A DNA stretch of 64,000 nt from Aurantimonas coralicida DSM 14790 (GCF_000421645.1 NZ_ATXK01000004.1:124001-188000), one strand, 5' to 3'. Shown: positions 47,710-56,902, counted from the stretch's first letter. A program made the numbers and translations. Notes: generated by a model from the sequence alone, not told the origin.

Positions 47710-48372
47710 TCAGGCGACGGCGCCGAGAATCTCGTCGATGATGATGCTCGCCTCCTGCCAGTTGGTCGCGGCGCGGGCGCCGGTCGGCAGGGCCGGCAGA
47801 TACTGGCGGAAGACGTCGTTGGCCATGAGGTGGAGGAGATGGGTATCGGGTGCGCTCTTGCGGACCAAGGCGAGATTGGGCGGCAGATCATCGACGAAGA
47901 TGCTGGTGCCGCGCCAGCGCTCGCGCAGTTCGGTAACGACGGCGCCCTTGGAGCGCTCGGTGGCGATCATCGGATAGGCGAGGCCCTCCCGGTCGAGAAG
48001 GGCGCGGCGGACATCGTAGTAGCTCGGCGTCATGGCCGTGAGGAACAGGATGTCGGTGCGGCGGGCCAGTTGGTGCAGCGTGTCGGACACGCCGGCGACG
48101 GGACGCTGGCGGGTTTCCTGCTCTTCGTAGAGTCGGACGGTCAGCTGGTCGAGTTCGTGGCCGGTGAGCGCGGTCCCGGTCGAGATCGAGCGTACATTGC
48201 CGGTCAGCTTGAAGCTTTCCGGGTGGAGGCGCGCGCCGTGTTCCTCCAGCAGGGCCCCGAAGGGCGCGATGAACTCCAGCACCACCTCGTCGATGTCGAG
48301 GATCAACAGCGAATCGCTTCGCTGCTCGAGACTGGCGATGGCCGGGCCTGCGGTAACGAGCGGACGGCTCAT
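47710..48372 (-). CDS. HAD-superfamily hydrolase-like protein
   Basis: A 220-residue protein with HAD features: motif I LLILDIDEVVLEFIAPF near residues 22-38 (DxD), a TDILFLTAMTPSYYDVRRAL motif II region, a Lys in ERSKGAVV, and motif III-like SIFVDDLPPNLALVRKSAP. It is a small, cap-poor HAD of the DUF2608/haloacid-dehalogenase type. Substrate unknown. It overlaps the upstream DUF3572 gene by four bases (ATGA), so the two are co-translated. Confidence 0.78.
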   Translation of the reverse strand: MSRPLVTAGPAIASLEQRSDSLLILDIDEVVLEFIAPFGALLEEHGARLHPESFKLTGNVRSISTGTALTGHELDQLTVRLYEEQETRQRPVAGVSDTLHQLARRTDILFLTAMTPSYYDVRRALLDREGLAYPMIATERSKGAVVTELRERWRGTSIFVDDLPPNLALVRKSAPDTHLLHLMANDVFRQYLPALPTGARAATNWQEASIIIDEILGAVA

Positions 48373-48644
48373 TCGGTCGACTCGCCCGGACCGGCGAGCG
48401 CCTGCCGCGCGGCCACGACGCGGGCCGGATCGATCTTGGCATCCTCAGCGAAGGCGATCAGCGTCGGCTCGTGGCCGAGAATGAAGTCGAAGACGCCGAG
48501 CAGAAAGCCGGACGAGGCGGCCACCTGGCGAATCGCGCCGATCTCTATGCCGGTCAGGGCGAGGAACCGGTCGAAGAGCTTCGGGTCGGCGGCAAGGAAG
48601 GAGAGGGCCGTGACCGCGAGTGTCTCGGCCGCGGCCCGGTCCAT
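48369..48644 (-). CDS. DUF3572-family protein
   Basis: A 91-residue protein of unknown function that starts MDRAAAETLAVTALSFLAAD, as the DUF3572 family does. It continues with FDRFLALTGIEIGAIRQVAA and FLLGVFDFILGHEPTLIAFA. An in-frame GTG at 48713 would extend it by 23 residues; the ATG at 48644 fits the family better. It is divergent from divK and overlaps the HAD gene start by four bases. Confidence 0.82.
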   Translation of the reverse strand: MDRAAAETLAVTALSFLAADPKLFDRFLALTGIEIGAIRQVAASSGFLLGVFDFILGHEPTLIAFAEDAKIDPARVVAARQALAGPGESTE

Positions 48645-48790
48645 TGCAGGCGCTCGCGCGCCGTTCCGCAACCTTTTGTTATCGTTAAGAGATGGCAACC
48701 TGTCCATTCCCACTTCTTAAATCAAATCCGAGTAGAAGAGGCCATCGATAGCCGAAGCATGAGGGCTGGTCGAGGCAAGGAGTGCCGTCA

Positions 48791-49162
48791 ATGGCGAAAA
48801 CCGTGATGATCGTCGAGGACAACGAGCTGAACATGAAGCTCTTCCGCGACCTGGTCGAGGCGCACGGCTATCGGACGGTCCAGACCCGCAGCGGGCTGAC
48901 CGCCACGGAGCTGGCCCGCGAACATCGACCCGACCTGATCCTGATGGACATCCAGCTGCCGGAGATCTCCGGGCTGGACGTGACTCGTCAGCTCAAGGAG
49001 GACCCCGAGCTGTTCCGCATCCCCGTGATCGCCGTCACCGCCTTCGCGATGAAGGGCGACGAGGAACGGATCCGCCAGGGGGGCTGCGAAGCCTATATTT
49101 CCAAGCCGATCTCCGTGACCAAGTTCATCGAGACGATCCGCTCGTTTCTCGGCGACGCCTGA
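48791..49162 (+). CDS. divK: Single-domain response regulator DivK
   Basis: A 123-residue receiver-only protein, the alphaproteobacterial cell-cycle regulator DivK that couples DivJ/PleC to DivL-CckA-CtrA. The phosphorylation Asp is in [20 protein letters not shown], acidic pocket [20 protein letters not shown], and the Lys in [14 protein letters not shown]. The ATG at 48791 has AAGGAG upstream; in-frame GTG 48782 is less likely. pleD follows 9 bp downstream, a conserved pair. Confidence 0.95.
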   Translation: MAKTVMIVEDNELNMKLFRDLVEAHGYRTVQTRSGLTATELAREHRPDLILMDIQLPEISGLDVTRQLKEDPELFRIPVIAVTAFAMKGDEERIRQGGCEAYISKPISVTKFIETIRSFLGDA

Positions 49163-49171
49163 GGAGTTGTC

Positions 49172-50536
49172 ATGACCGCACGGATCCTGATCGTCGACGA
49201 CCTCGAGATCAATCTCCGGGTCCTGGAAGCGCGCCTGACGGCCGAATATTACGACGTGGTGACCGCCACCAGCGGGGCCGCCGCGCTGGAGATCTGCCGC
49301 AACCAGAGCATCGACCTCGTTCTTCTCGATGTGATGATGCCAGAGATGGACGGTTTCGAGGTGTGCCGGCTGATGAAAAACGATCCGGAGATGATGCATC
49401 TTCCGATCGTCCTGATCACGGCGCTGGACCAGCCCTCCGATCGTGTGGCGGGGCTGGAGGCCGGCGCCGACGATTTTCTGACCAAGCCTGTGCGTGACCT
49501 GCCGCTGTTTTCGCGCGTGCGCAGCCTGACGCGGCTGAAGCTGACCACCGACGAACTGCGCCGGCGCGCCGAGACCGCGGCCAGCCTGGTGAGCCAGGAC
49601 GATGCGCGCGGCGGCGGCTTTCCGCCATCGACGCGGCTGGCCCTGTTCGCCGACAACGCCGACGAGGTGCGTCGCCTGCAGAAGCACCTCAAGGGAATCG
49701 CGACCGTCGAGGTCACCGACGATCCGGCGGCGATCCTGGCAGCGGCCACCGCCGGCCAGGTGGACGTCGTCCTCGTCGATCTGGCGGCCAGCGCGGGCGA
49801 TCCGTTGCGGCTCGTCTCGCAGTTCCGATCCAATGCGGCGACCCGGCATCTGCCGGTCATCGGCATTGCGGCCGCCGGCGACGATGTCGGTGCGGCCAAG
49901 GCGCTGGAGCTCGGCGCCAACGACTATCTGCAGCGGCCGCTCGACCGCAACGAGCTGGTCGCGCGCATTCGCACGCAGCTGCGCCGTCGCCGCTATGACG
50001 ATTGCCTGCGCCGCTCCGTCGAGGAAACCCTCGCCATGGCGCTGTCCGATCCGCTGACAGGGCTGCACAACCGGCGCTTCATGGAGACGCATCTGGACAA
50101 GGCGGTCGTGCGGGCGCGGGAGACCGGGATCAGCTTTTCCGTGCTGATGGCGGATATCGACCATTTCAAGCGCATCAATGACGGCTGGGGCCATGCGGCC
50201 GGAGACCTCGTGCTCAAGGACTTTGCCCGGCGGCTCAGCGGCTGCCTGCGGGCCAGCGATCTCGCCTGCCGGTTCGGTGGCGAAGAATTCGCCGTGCTGA
50301 TGATCGGCGCCGACGAGACCACCGCAATGGCGGTGGCCGACCGCATCCGCCGGAGCGTGTGCGACATGCCGTTCCAGATAGCCGGTGAACTTCTCACGGT
50401 GACGGTCAGCGAAGGACTCGCGGTCTTCGACGCAGGGCGGGACAATGCCGCCACGCTGATCGAGCGGGCCGACCAGGCGCTGTACGAAGCCAAGCGCGAC
50501 GGGCGAAACCGGGTCGGGCTGGCGAAAGCCGCCTGA
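49172..50536 (+). CDS. pleD: Response regulator / diguanylate cyclase PleD
   Basis: A 454-residue REC-REC-GGDEF protein that makes cyclic di-GMP at the pole. The first receiver holds LVLLDVMMPEMDGFEVCRLM with the phospho-Asp; the second receiver is degenerate. The catalytic GGDEF reads FGGEEF, preceded at the correct distance by an I-site RASD, so product inhibition is likely. ADIDHFKRINDGWGHAAGD is the substrate-binding region. It starts at ATG 49172, nine bases after divK. A hairpin follows at the stop. Confidence 0.96.
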   Translation: MTARILIVDDLEINLRVLEARLTAEYYDVVTATSGAAALEICRNQSIDLVLLDVMMPEMDGFEVCRLMKNDPEMMHLPIVLITALDQPSDRVAGLEAGADDFLTKPVRDLPLFSRVRSLTRLKLTTDELRRRAETAASLVSQDDARGGGFPPSTRLALFADNADEVRRLQKHLKGIATVEVTDDPAAILAAATAGQVDVVLVDLAASAGDPLRLVSQFRSNAATRHLPVIGIAAAGDDVGAAKALELGANDYLQRPLDRNELVARIRTQLRRRRYDDCLRRSVEETLAMALSDPLTGLHNRRFMETHLDKAVVRARETGISFSVLMADIDHFKRINDGWGHAAGDLVLKDFARRLSGCLRASDLACRFGGEEFAVLMIGADETTAMAVADRIRRSVCDMPFQIAGELLTVTVSEGLAVFDAGRDNAATLIERADQALYEAKRDGRNRVGLAKAA

Positions 50537-50572
50537 GTCGGGCCTCCGCAGCGCTTTGCGGCGAGGCCTGAC
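50537..50572 (+). terminator. Hairpin immediately after pleD
   Basis: GTCGGGCCTC and GAGGCCTGAC form a 10-bp stem with one G-U wobble, beginning right at the pleD stop. There is no U tract. Confidence 0.5.
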
Positions 50573-50939
50573 GCTCCACGAAGCGCCGCGTACGCACGCA
50601 TCTTAACCATTGTTTAAAACTTCATGCGCGGTGAGCACGTGACATCGTTGCATTTGGCGAGGTTCTGCGCGAACCTGCCTTTACACCGAAGGTCAAGGGG
50701 TTAACCCGGCATCTTCGCAGTTACCCCATGGAATGCTCAGGTCCGCCGCATCTCCTGGGTCCCGTGGGGCGGTCGGTCGGTCTAGTGCAATGGCGGTTTC
50801 CTCGTACCGTCGCACGAAGACCGGCCGGCCACTTTCGTGTCCGACCAGGGACCGTCTCTCTTCATCTGAAAAATCTTGCGTCGTGCGCTGCGCGCGACCG
50901 GGTCGCGCGGGTCGATGATGTTCGCAGACTGTCTCGGAC
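50573..50939. other. Intergenic region with an orphan CtrA box
   Basis: About 370 bp between the pleD hairpin and the convergent cyclase gene. No coding frame is convincing. It contains the CtrA box (50603-50617) and a small hairpin (AGGTTC-TGCGC-GAACCT at 50660-50676), so a non-coding RNA is possible. The rpmG gene that often follows pleD is absent. Confidence 0.45.
50603..50617 (+). promoter_or_regulatory. Perfect CtrA-binding box
   Basis: TTAACCATTGTTTAA matches the TTAA-N7-TTAA consensus including the CCAT core, in a genome where AT-rich words are rare. No gene start lies within 300 bp on the correct side, so it could drive an unannotated transcript. Confidence 0.6.
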
Positions 50940-51890
50940 TCAGGCGGCGATCTCGGTTTCGCCGATGATGATCCGGTCGCGGCCGAGCTGCTTGGCGCGG
51001 TAGAGCGAGGCGTCGGCGGCGGCGATGAGCGCGTCGGGCGTGACGGAGCGATCGCTGCGGCACGCCGCGCCGATGCTCAGCGAGACCCAGGGCGGGCAGG
51101 CCGGGCAGGGATGCTCGATCGCTGCCCGCTTCAGCGCCGCGAGGATTCGCCGGGCAACCGCAAGGGCGATCTGCATGTCGGCATGGGGCAGGATCACGGC
51201 GAATTCCTCGCCGCCGTAACGGGCCACGAGATCGCATTCCTGCCGGGTCTCCGAGACGATGAGATCGGCGATGCGCCGCAGGCATTCGTCGCCGCGCTGA
51301 TGGCCGAGGGCATCGTTGTAGGGCTTGAAGTGATCGATATCGATCATCAGCAGCGACAGATGCGCCGGGTGCTGCCATTCGGCGGCCAGCCGCTGGTCGA
51401 ACATGCGGCGATTGGCGACGCCGGTCAGCCCGTCCTGGCTGGCGAGGGTCTCGAGCGCCGTCTGGGCTTCCTTCTGGGAGGTGATGTCGCGCAGGGTTTC
51501 GACGACGGCGATCAGCGAGCCGCTGGGCGAATAGATCGGACCGGCGTCGATCGCCAGATAGCGGCGGGCGCCGCATTGCGGCAGGACGCACCAGTTCTCC
51601 GCGGACAGCGCGCCGTGCTGGTAGGTCTCGCTGCGATTGGCCAAATAGAGTTCGTCGACCAGATCGTCCTCGCCATTGAGGACCAGATCGGCGAGGCACG
51701 GGCGAGCGCTCTCGTAGAAGCCGCTCCAGTGCAGTTTGGTCCCGATCACCTCCGCGGCGCGCACGCCGGTCAGCCGCTCACAGGCGCGATTCCAGATCGT
51801 GACATGTCCGCTGGCATCCAGGACGAAGGTGGGAACAACTAGGTGTTCCATCAACTGGACGGCGAACCCTTGCTCGCGATACTCCAACAT
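50940..51890 (-). CDS. PAS-GGDEF diguanylate cyclase
   Basis: A 316-residue protein with an N-terminal PAS domain (PTFVLDASGHVTIWNRACER, residues about 20-140) and a C-terminal GGDEF domain with the active motif YGGEEFAVIL. The I-site position before it reads QECD, with Gln in place of Arg, so inhibition by c-di-GMP is probably lost. IDIDHFKPYNDALGHQRGDE is the substrate site. A C-terminal RDIIIG-like tail ends the protein. Start ATG 51890. It lies convergent to pleD. Confidence 0.93.
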   Translation of the reverse strand: MLEYREQGFAVQLMEHLVVPTFVLDASGHVTIWNRACERLTGVRAAEVIGTKLHWSGFYESARPCLADLVLNGEDDLVDELYLANRSETYQHGALSAENWCVLPQCGARRYLAIDAGPIYSPSGSLIAVVETLRDITSQKEAQTALETLASQDGLTGVANRRMFDQRLAAEWQHPAHLSLLMIDIDHFKPYNDALGHQRGDECLRRIADLIVSETRQECDLVARYGGEEFAVILPHADMQIALAVARRILAALKRAAIEHPCPACPPWVSLSIGAACRSDRSVTPDALIAAADASLYRAKQLGRDRIIIGETEIAA

Positions 51891-52235
51891 AATGATCTAC
51901 ACCGATTTTTCGTGCCCCTGAAACTTCCGTAAAGGGAAGATAGTGGCCCTTTCCTAACGACCGGTAACCAACTTGGTCGAATATAAAGATTCCTGACGAA
52001 TTAATTGTTCTGCACAATACTTTTGCAATGCAGCAAGTCTGCGGTCTGCCATGTTGCAGGCAAAATGCTGCCCTTGTCTCGCCATCCGCTTGAATTTGAA
52101 GCAAAATTGAAAGAAACGCCGCCGGTTTTCGTGGCTGTTCTCTTTGCCGGGCTGGGGATGGTTGGCGTTGTCGCAACCCATTGACAGGGCAGGCGGTTCG
52201 CACGCGGTACTTGCAGCCGCGATTGTTGCTCCGTG
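51891..52235. other. AT-rich intergenic region
   Basis: 345 bp, the most AT-rich stretch I noticed in the window. It probably holds the promoter of the PAS-GGDEF gene. No reading frame, tRNA or terminator is supported. Confidence 0.5.
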
Positions 52236-52688
52236 TCAGTTGCGGGCCGGCGGCCGTCGCAGGATCTGGTCGAGGCTTTGCAGAAAGCGGGAGCGGTCGG
52301 CATTGGTGAAGGAGGCGTTGTAGCCCTTGCTCTCGCCGGTCTCCCGCAGATGCTGCTTGAAGGCGCGCATCGACAGCGCCGTGCCGATCGACTCGGGCGT
52401 GAATTCGCGGCCGGTCGGCCCGAGGGCCGCGGCGTTCTTCTCCAAAGCCCGCGCCGCAAGCGGAATGTCGGCGGTGACGACGACGTCGCCGGCCTCGATC
52501 GCCTCTACGATCCAGTCGTCCGCCGCGTCGGGGCCCTCGGGCACCGTCACGATCCGCGCGTCGGGATAGCGGGACGGGCGCATGCCGCCATTCGACACCA
52601 GCACGGCTTCGGCGCCGTAGCGCCCGGCGACCTCGATGGCTTCGTCCTTGACCGGACAGGCGTCGGCGTCGATCAGAACCTTGATCAT
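52236..52688 (-). CDS. YaiI/YqxD (DUF188) family protein
   Basis: A 150-residue PIN-like fold protein of the UPF0178 family. Core segments are IKVLIDADACPVKDEAIEVA at the N terminus, PDAADDWIVEAIEAGDVVVT, DIPLAARALEKNAAALGPTG and IGTALSMRAFKQHLRETGES. Function unknown. The start at ATG 52688 is the family start; the frame is open further upstream, overlapping the HTH gene, without protein-like sequence. It is downstream of the HTH gene on the same strand. Confidence 0.92.
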   Translation of the reverse strand: MIKVLIDADACPVKDEAIEVAGRYGAEAVLVSNGGMRPSRYPDARIVTVPEGPDAADDWIVEAIEAGDVVVTADIPLAARALEKNAAALGPTGREFTPESIGTALSMRAFKQHLRETGESKGYNASFTNADRSRFLQSLDQILRRPPARN

Positions 52689-52764
52689 CGGGACAGGGAT
52701 CCGCGGGAGGACATGGGCGCCGCGTGGCAGAGACTCGGTCGGCGCATCGAAGTAGCGAGTATCG

Positions 52765-53121
52765 TCATGCGGATGCGCTTGCCATGGCGGTTTCCAGCCG
52801 GGCGATCTCGCGGTCCAGCACATCGCGCCGGGCGCGCAGATTGTCGAGCCGGGCGGCCACGCCGTTCTCGTCGAGATCGACGGTGTCGGGAACCTCGCCA
52901 TAGCCGCCGAGCAGCCAGGCCGGGCTGACGCCGAGAATGCCGGACAGGGTGATCAGGCGGTTGGCCCGCGGCTCGGACCGGTCGCGCTCCCAACCGCGCA
53001 TGGTCTCCGGCTTCACGCCGAGGCGCGCCGCGAGTTCGGCGGTGGTGATGCCCAGCGATTCGCGGCCGCGCTGAATGCGCCCGCCCATCGTATCGCCATC
53101 CATCTGCATGATATCCGTCAT
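52765..53121 (-). CDS. XRE-type helix-turn-helix protein
   Basis: A 118-residue protein with one Cro/CI-type HTH (residues about 18-75): IQRGRESLGITTAELAARLG, KPETMRGWERDRSEPRANRL, LITLSGILGVSPAWLLGG. The rest is a predicted coiled coil (LDNLRARRDVLDREIARLET), so it probably dimerises. Start ATG 53121 with AAGGG upstream; it is divergent from pccA, which it may regulate, though this is inference. Confidence 0.88.
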   Translation of the reverse strand: MTDIMQMDGDTMGGRIQRGRESLGITTAELAARLGVKPETMRGWERDRSEPRANRLITLSGILGVSPAWLLGGYGEVPDTVDLDENGVAARLDNLRARRDVLDREIARLETAMASASA

Positions 53122-53293
53122 CGGGCCCTTGCTTCCTTCCTGGCGCGGTTCGCATCCGGACCCGTCGCGGCGCTGCCGGCCGCAGGCGAGGTCCGCGGCG
53201 CGGACGGGGCATGCGGCTTGCAGTCGGACGGCCCAGAGGTCAAAACGGACGCGATTGCAGGATGCACGATCTGTTCCGGAGTAGCACCCCATC

Positions 53294-55309
53294 ATGTTCA
53301 AGAAGATTCTGGTCGCCAATCGCGGTGAGATCGCCTGCCGGGTCATCAAGACGGCAAGGGCGATGAACATCGCCACCGTGGCGGTCTATTCCGATGCGGA
53401 CCGCCGTGCCGTCCATGTGGCGATGGCCGACGAGGCCGTGCATGTGGGCCCGTCGCCTGCCGGCGAGAGCTATCTCGTCGCCGAGAAGATCCTGGAGGCC
53501 TGCCGCGCCACCGGCGCCGAAGCGGTGCATCCGGGCTACGGCTTCCTGTCGGAGCGGGCCAGCTTCTGCGAACTCCTCGAGGAGAACGGCATCGTCTTCA
53601 TCGGCCCCAAGCCGAGGGCGATCCGGGCGATGGGCGACAAGATCGAATCGAAGCTCTTCGCCGAGAAGGCCGGCGTGAACATCGTCCCCGGCCATCTGGG
53701 GATCATCGAGGACCCGGCTGAGGCGGTGCGGATTGCCGGCGAGATCGGCTACCCGGTGATGATCAAGGCGTCTGCCGGTGGCGGCGGCAAGGGCATGCGG
53801 ATTGCCTGGAACGACGCGGAATGCCGCGATGGATTCGACCGGGCACGATCGGAGGCGAGTTCCTCCTTCGGCGACGACCGGGTGTTCATCGAGAAGTTCA
53901 TCGTCGATCCGCGCCATATCGAAATCCAGGTGCTGGCGGATTCGCACGGCAACGCGATCCATCTGGGTGAGCGGGAATGCTCGATCCAGCGGCGCAACCA
54001 GAAGGTCGTGGAGGAGGCGCCGTCGCCCTATCTCGACGCCGAGACGCGGCGCGCCATGGGCGAACAGGCGGTCGCACTGGCCCAGGCCGTCGATTACCAG
54101 AGCGCCGGCACGGTGGAGTTCATCGTCGATGCCGAGCGCAATTTCTACTTCCTCGAGATGAACACCCGGCTGCAGGTCGAGCATCCGGTGACCGAGCTCG
54201 TCACCGGCATCGACCTCGTCGAGCAGATGATCCGCGTTGCGGCGGGCGAGACGCTGCAGATCGCGCAGGACGCGGTGCGGCTTGAGGGCTGGGCCGTCGA
54301 GAGCCGGATCTACGCCGAAGACCCGTTCCGCGGCTTCCTGCCGTCGATCGGGCGTCTGGCCCGCTACCGGCCGCCGCAGGAGGGGCCGCTCGGCGACGCC
54401 ACCGTGCGCAACGATACCGGCGTCACCGAGGGCTCGGAGATCGCCATGTTCTACGACCCGATGATCGCCAAGCTCTGTACCCACGCGGCGACGCGCGAGG
54501 CGGCGATCGACGCGATGAGCGTCGCGCTGTCGCGTTTCGAGATCGAGGGTATCGAACACAACATTCCGTTTCTCGCGGCGCTGATGGAGCATCCGCGCTG
54601 GCGCGAGGGCCGGCTGTCGACGGCCTTCATCGCCGAGGAATATCCCGATGGCTTCGCGCGGCCGACCCCTTCAGCGGAAACGCTTCGCCGGGCCGCGCTG
54701 GTGGCCACCACCATCGAGATGGCCCGCAAGGCCCGGCTCGACCGGCATATCGACCGCCTGCGCGTCCATTCCGGCGCAATCCAGCGGGACTGGGTCGCCA
54801 AGATCGACGGCAAGTATCTGGCGGTGACCGTCGTGCCGGAGGCCGGCACCGCGGGCGGCCCGGTGCAGTACCGCATGAGCGTCGATGGCGCCGAATGCGT
54901 GCTCGCGACCGGCTACGAGCCGGGCCAGTCGCCCTGGTTCGGGACGCTCGACGGCGAGGAACTCGCCGCACAGGTGCGTTCGCGCGAGAACGTGACGGCG
55001 ATCTTCGTCGACGGCTTGTGGGTCGAGGCCAAGGTTCTGTCCCCGGCCATTGCCGAGCTCGACCGGCTGATGCCGGAGAAGACGCCGCCGGACACCTCGA
55101 AGATGCTGCTCTGCCCGATGCCGGGCCTCGTCGTCTCGATCGCGGTTTCAGAGGGGCAGGAGGTCAAGGCCGGTGAGACGCTGGCCGTCGTCGAGGCGAT
55201 GAAGATGGAGAACATCCTGCGGGCCGAGCGCGACGCGACGGTGACCAAGCTCAACGCCAAGCCGGGCGACAGCCTCGCCGTCGACGCGGTGATCATGGAG
55301 TTCGAATAG
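53294..55309 (+). CDS. pccA: Propionyl/acetyl-CoA carboxylase biotin-containing subunit
   Basis: A 671-residue alpha subunit with biotin carboxylase, BT and BCCP domains; with PccB it carboxylates propionyl-CoA to methylmalonyl-CoA. The N terminus FKKILVANRGEIACRVIKTA, the ATP-grasp KASAGGGGKGMRI, EMNTRLQVEHPVTELVTGID and the biotin motif EAMKMENIL near residue 637 are all present. The BT/linker region distinguishes it from AccC. No beta-subunit gene is in the window. Start ATG 53294; acyP follows 44 bp after the stop. Confidence 0.95.
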   Translation: MFKKILVANRGEIACRVIKTARAMNIATVAVYSDADRRAVHVAMADEAVHVGPSPAGESYLVAEKILEACRATGAEAVHPGYGFLSERASFCELLEENGIVFIGPKPRAIRAMGDKIESKLFAEKAGVNIVPGHLGIIEDPAEAVRIAGEIGYPVMIKASAGGGGKGMRIAWNDAECRDGFDRARSEASSSFGDDRVFIEKFIVDPRHIEIQVLADSHGNAIHLGERECSIQRRNQKVVEEAPSPYLDAETRRAMGEQAVALAQAVDYQSAGTVEFIVDAERNFYFLEMNTRLQVEHPVTELVTGIDLVEQMIRVAAGETLQIAQDAVRLEGWAVESRIYAEDPFRGFLPSIGRLARYRPPQEGPLGDATVRNDTGVTEGSEIAMFYDPMIAKLCTHAATREAAIDAMSVALSRFEIEGIEHNIPFLAALMEHPRWREGRLSTAFIAEEYPDGFARPTPSAETLRRAALVATTIEMARKARLDRHIDRLRVHSGAIQRDWVAKIDGKYLAVTVVPEAGTAGGPVQYRMSVDGAECVLATGYEPGQSPWFGTLDGEELAAQVRSRENVTAIFVDGLWVEAKVLSPAIAELDRLMPEKTPPDTSKMLLCPMPGLVVSIAVSEGQEVKAGETLAVVEAMKMENILRAERDATVTKLNAKPGDSLAVDAVIMEFE

Positions 55310-55352
55310 GGCTGGCTTGCCGGCCGGATCCGCAAGCACTGACGAGGCGTCG

Positions 55353-55628
55353 ATGAAATCCGTTCACTTGACCGTCGCCGGAAGGGTTCAGGGCGTCGGC
55401 TACCGCGCCTGGTGCCGCGACGAGGCGGTGCGGCGTGGCCTGTCCGGCTGGGTGCGCAACCGTGCGTCCGGCGACGTCGAGGCCGTCATCGCTGGCGAGC
55501 CCGCGATCGTTGACGACATGCTCGCTGCGCTGTGGACGGGGCCGTCCAGCGCGTCCGTGTCGGCGGTCGATGTTGCGGAGAGCGATGAGGTGCCGGACGG
55601 AGAATTCGCTGTGCGCGCGACGGCGTAG
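55353..55628 (+). CDS. acyP: Acylphosphatase
   Basis: A 91-residue small acylphosphatase. The catalytic Arg and Asn are in VAGRVQGVGYRAWCRDEAVR and GWVRNRASGDVEAVIAG. It hydrolyses carboxyl-phosphate bonds in the cytoplasm. Start ATG 55353. Together with pccA it may form an operon. Confidence 0.93.
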   Translation: MKSVHLTVAGRVQGVGYRAWCRDEAVRRGLSGWVRNRASGDVEAVIAGEPAIVDDMLAALWTGPSSASVSAVDVAESDEVPDGEFAVRATA

Positions 55629-55713
55629 GGCGGGGGCGTACGAACGTATTCTCGTGATCCGGCAGGATGTTGTCGCTTGCTTGTATCCGTCGGTGCAGCG
55701 GGACCGGTTTGGC

Positions 55714-55744
55714 ATGGGTCCTCGGGTCAAGCCCGAGGATGACG
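55714..55744 (+). repeat. 31-nt near-palindromic repeat, copy A
   Basis: Core CCTCGGGTCAAGCCCGAGG is almost self-complementary. It is the exact reverse complement of the copy at 55990-56020. Similar palindromes (GTCATCCTCGGGCTTGACCC type) are widely dispersed in alphaproteobacterial genomes, from my memory of such sequences. Confidence 0.8.
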
Positions 55745-55989
55745 ACCTTGATATAGGGTTTCGCCAATCACCGTGCGCCGCGTTTGATCGGTCTCTTCGA
55801 AGCAGTTGGGTGCTGTAGCAGGGATCGGGCCGAAGGCATGCTCGCTCGTCGGCATGGCCACCCGGCTCGCGACACATGCGCGTGTCGGAGACGGTGTCAG
55901 TGCGGGCTCGTTCCTATCCTCTACCGCGTCCGCTCCGACGTCCCTGTCACCCGCGGCCTGTGCGTGTGGGCGATCCCCACGCCACCGCG

Positions 55990-56020
55990 CGTCATCCTCG
56001 GGCTTGACCCGAGGACCCAT
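55990..56020 (-). repeat. 31-nt near-palindromic repeat, copy B
   Basis: Inverted exact copy of the 55714-55744 element, 245 bp away. The two together could form a long stem flanking the 245-bp interval. Confidence 0.8.
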
Positions 56021-56149
56021 GCCTCGACATCGCAACGCGTGTCCGGTGGCGGTGTGCCGCACGCCTGTCCGGGGCCGACATGCCGCGACCCAAAGGCGGC
56101 CCCCCGCTTGGCAGTAAGCGGCGGAAACAGGCCCGATGCCTCGTGCCGC

Positions 56150-56902
56150 CTACAGCCGCGCGTCCGCCGTGTCCCCGAACACGGCCTCGAACTGCGCCCG
56201 CAGCATGGTGTCGACCTTGGGCATGGACACCAGGATACCGAGATCGGCGAGGCTGGTGATGCCGTGGCCGCGAATGCCGCAGGGCACGATGCCGGTGAAA
56301 TGGTCGAGGTCAGGATCGACGTTCAGCGAGATGCCGTGGAAGGTCACCCAGCGGCGCACCCGGATACCGATGGCGGCGATCTTGTCCTCGGCGATCGTGC
56401 CGTCGGCGGCCCGCGCGCGCTCGGGCCGTTGCACCCAGACGCCGACGCGGTCCTCGCGGCGCTCGCCGCGGACCTGAAAGCCGTCGAGCGTGCCAATGAT
56501 CCAGGCCTCCAGTGCGGCGACGAAAGCGCGGACGTCCTCGCGGCGGCGCTTCAGGTCGAGCAGCACATAGGCCACCCGCTGGCCGGGGCCGTGATAGGTG
56601 TATTCCCCGCCGCGCCCGGCCTTGAAAACGGGAAACCGCCGGGCATCGACGAGATCGTCGTCCCGGGCGCCGGTGCCCGCCGTATAGAGCGGCGGATGCT
56701 CGACCAGGAGCACGGTCTCGGGCGCCGTGCCGGCGGCGATCTCCGCCACCCGGCGTTCCATCATCTGCAGCGCCTCCGGATAGGGCAGAAGACCGTCGAC
56801 GACGCGCCATTCGACCGGGTCCGACCCCGCCTTGGCGGCAAATCGTTCGGTGACGGTGGCAAGGCGGGGGATCGCCGGCGCGGCTTCGGAAGACGTCGTC
56901 AT
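56150..56902 (-). CDS. lipB: Lipoyl(octanoyl) transferase
   Basis: A 250-residue LipB that moves octanoyl from acyl-carrier protein to lipoyl domains. Motifs: [32 protein letters not shown] (catalytic Gly-rich loop), [20 protein letters not shown] with the Lys, [18 protein letters not shown] with the catalytic Cys. It starts at ATG 56902. Neighbouring tRNA-Leu is on the other strand. Confidence 0.96.
   Translation of the reverse strand: MTTSSEAAPAIPRLATVTERFAAKAGSDPVEWRVVDGLLPYPEALQMMERRVAEIAAGTAPETVLLVEHPPLYTAGTGARDDDLVDARRFPVFKAGRGGEYTYHGPGQRVAYVLLDLKRRREDVRAFVAALEAWIIGTLDGFQVRGERREDRVGVWVQRPERARAADGTIAEDKIAAIGIRVRRWVTFHGISLNVDPDLDHFTGIVPCGIRGHGITSLADLGILVSMPKVDTMLRAQFEAVFGDTADARL

Larger units (their letters stand above)
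55629..56149. other. Intergenic region with paired inverted repeats
   Basis: About 520 bp between acyP and lipB (convergent). It contains the two inverted copies of a 31-nt near-palindrome. Frames reading through the copies yield the GPRVKPEDD string characteristic of translated repeats, not genes. Confidence 0.65.

Noticed and set aside
55486-56062. Short frames containing GPRVKPEDD near the inverted repeats
   Set aside because: The peptide string is the translation of a dispersed palindromic repeat, not a conserved protein.
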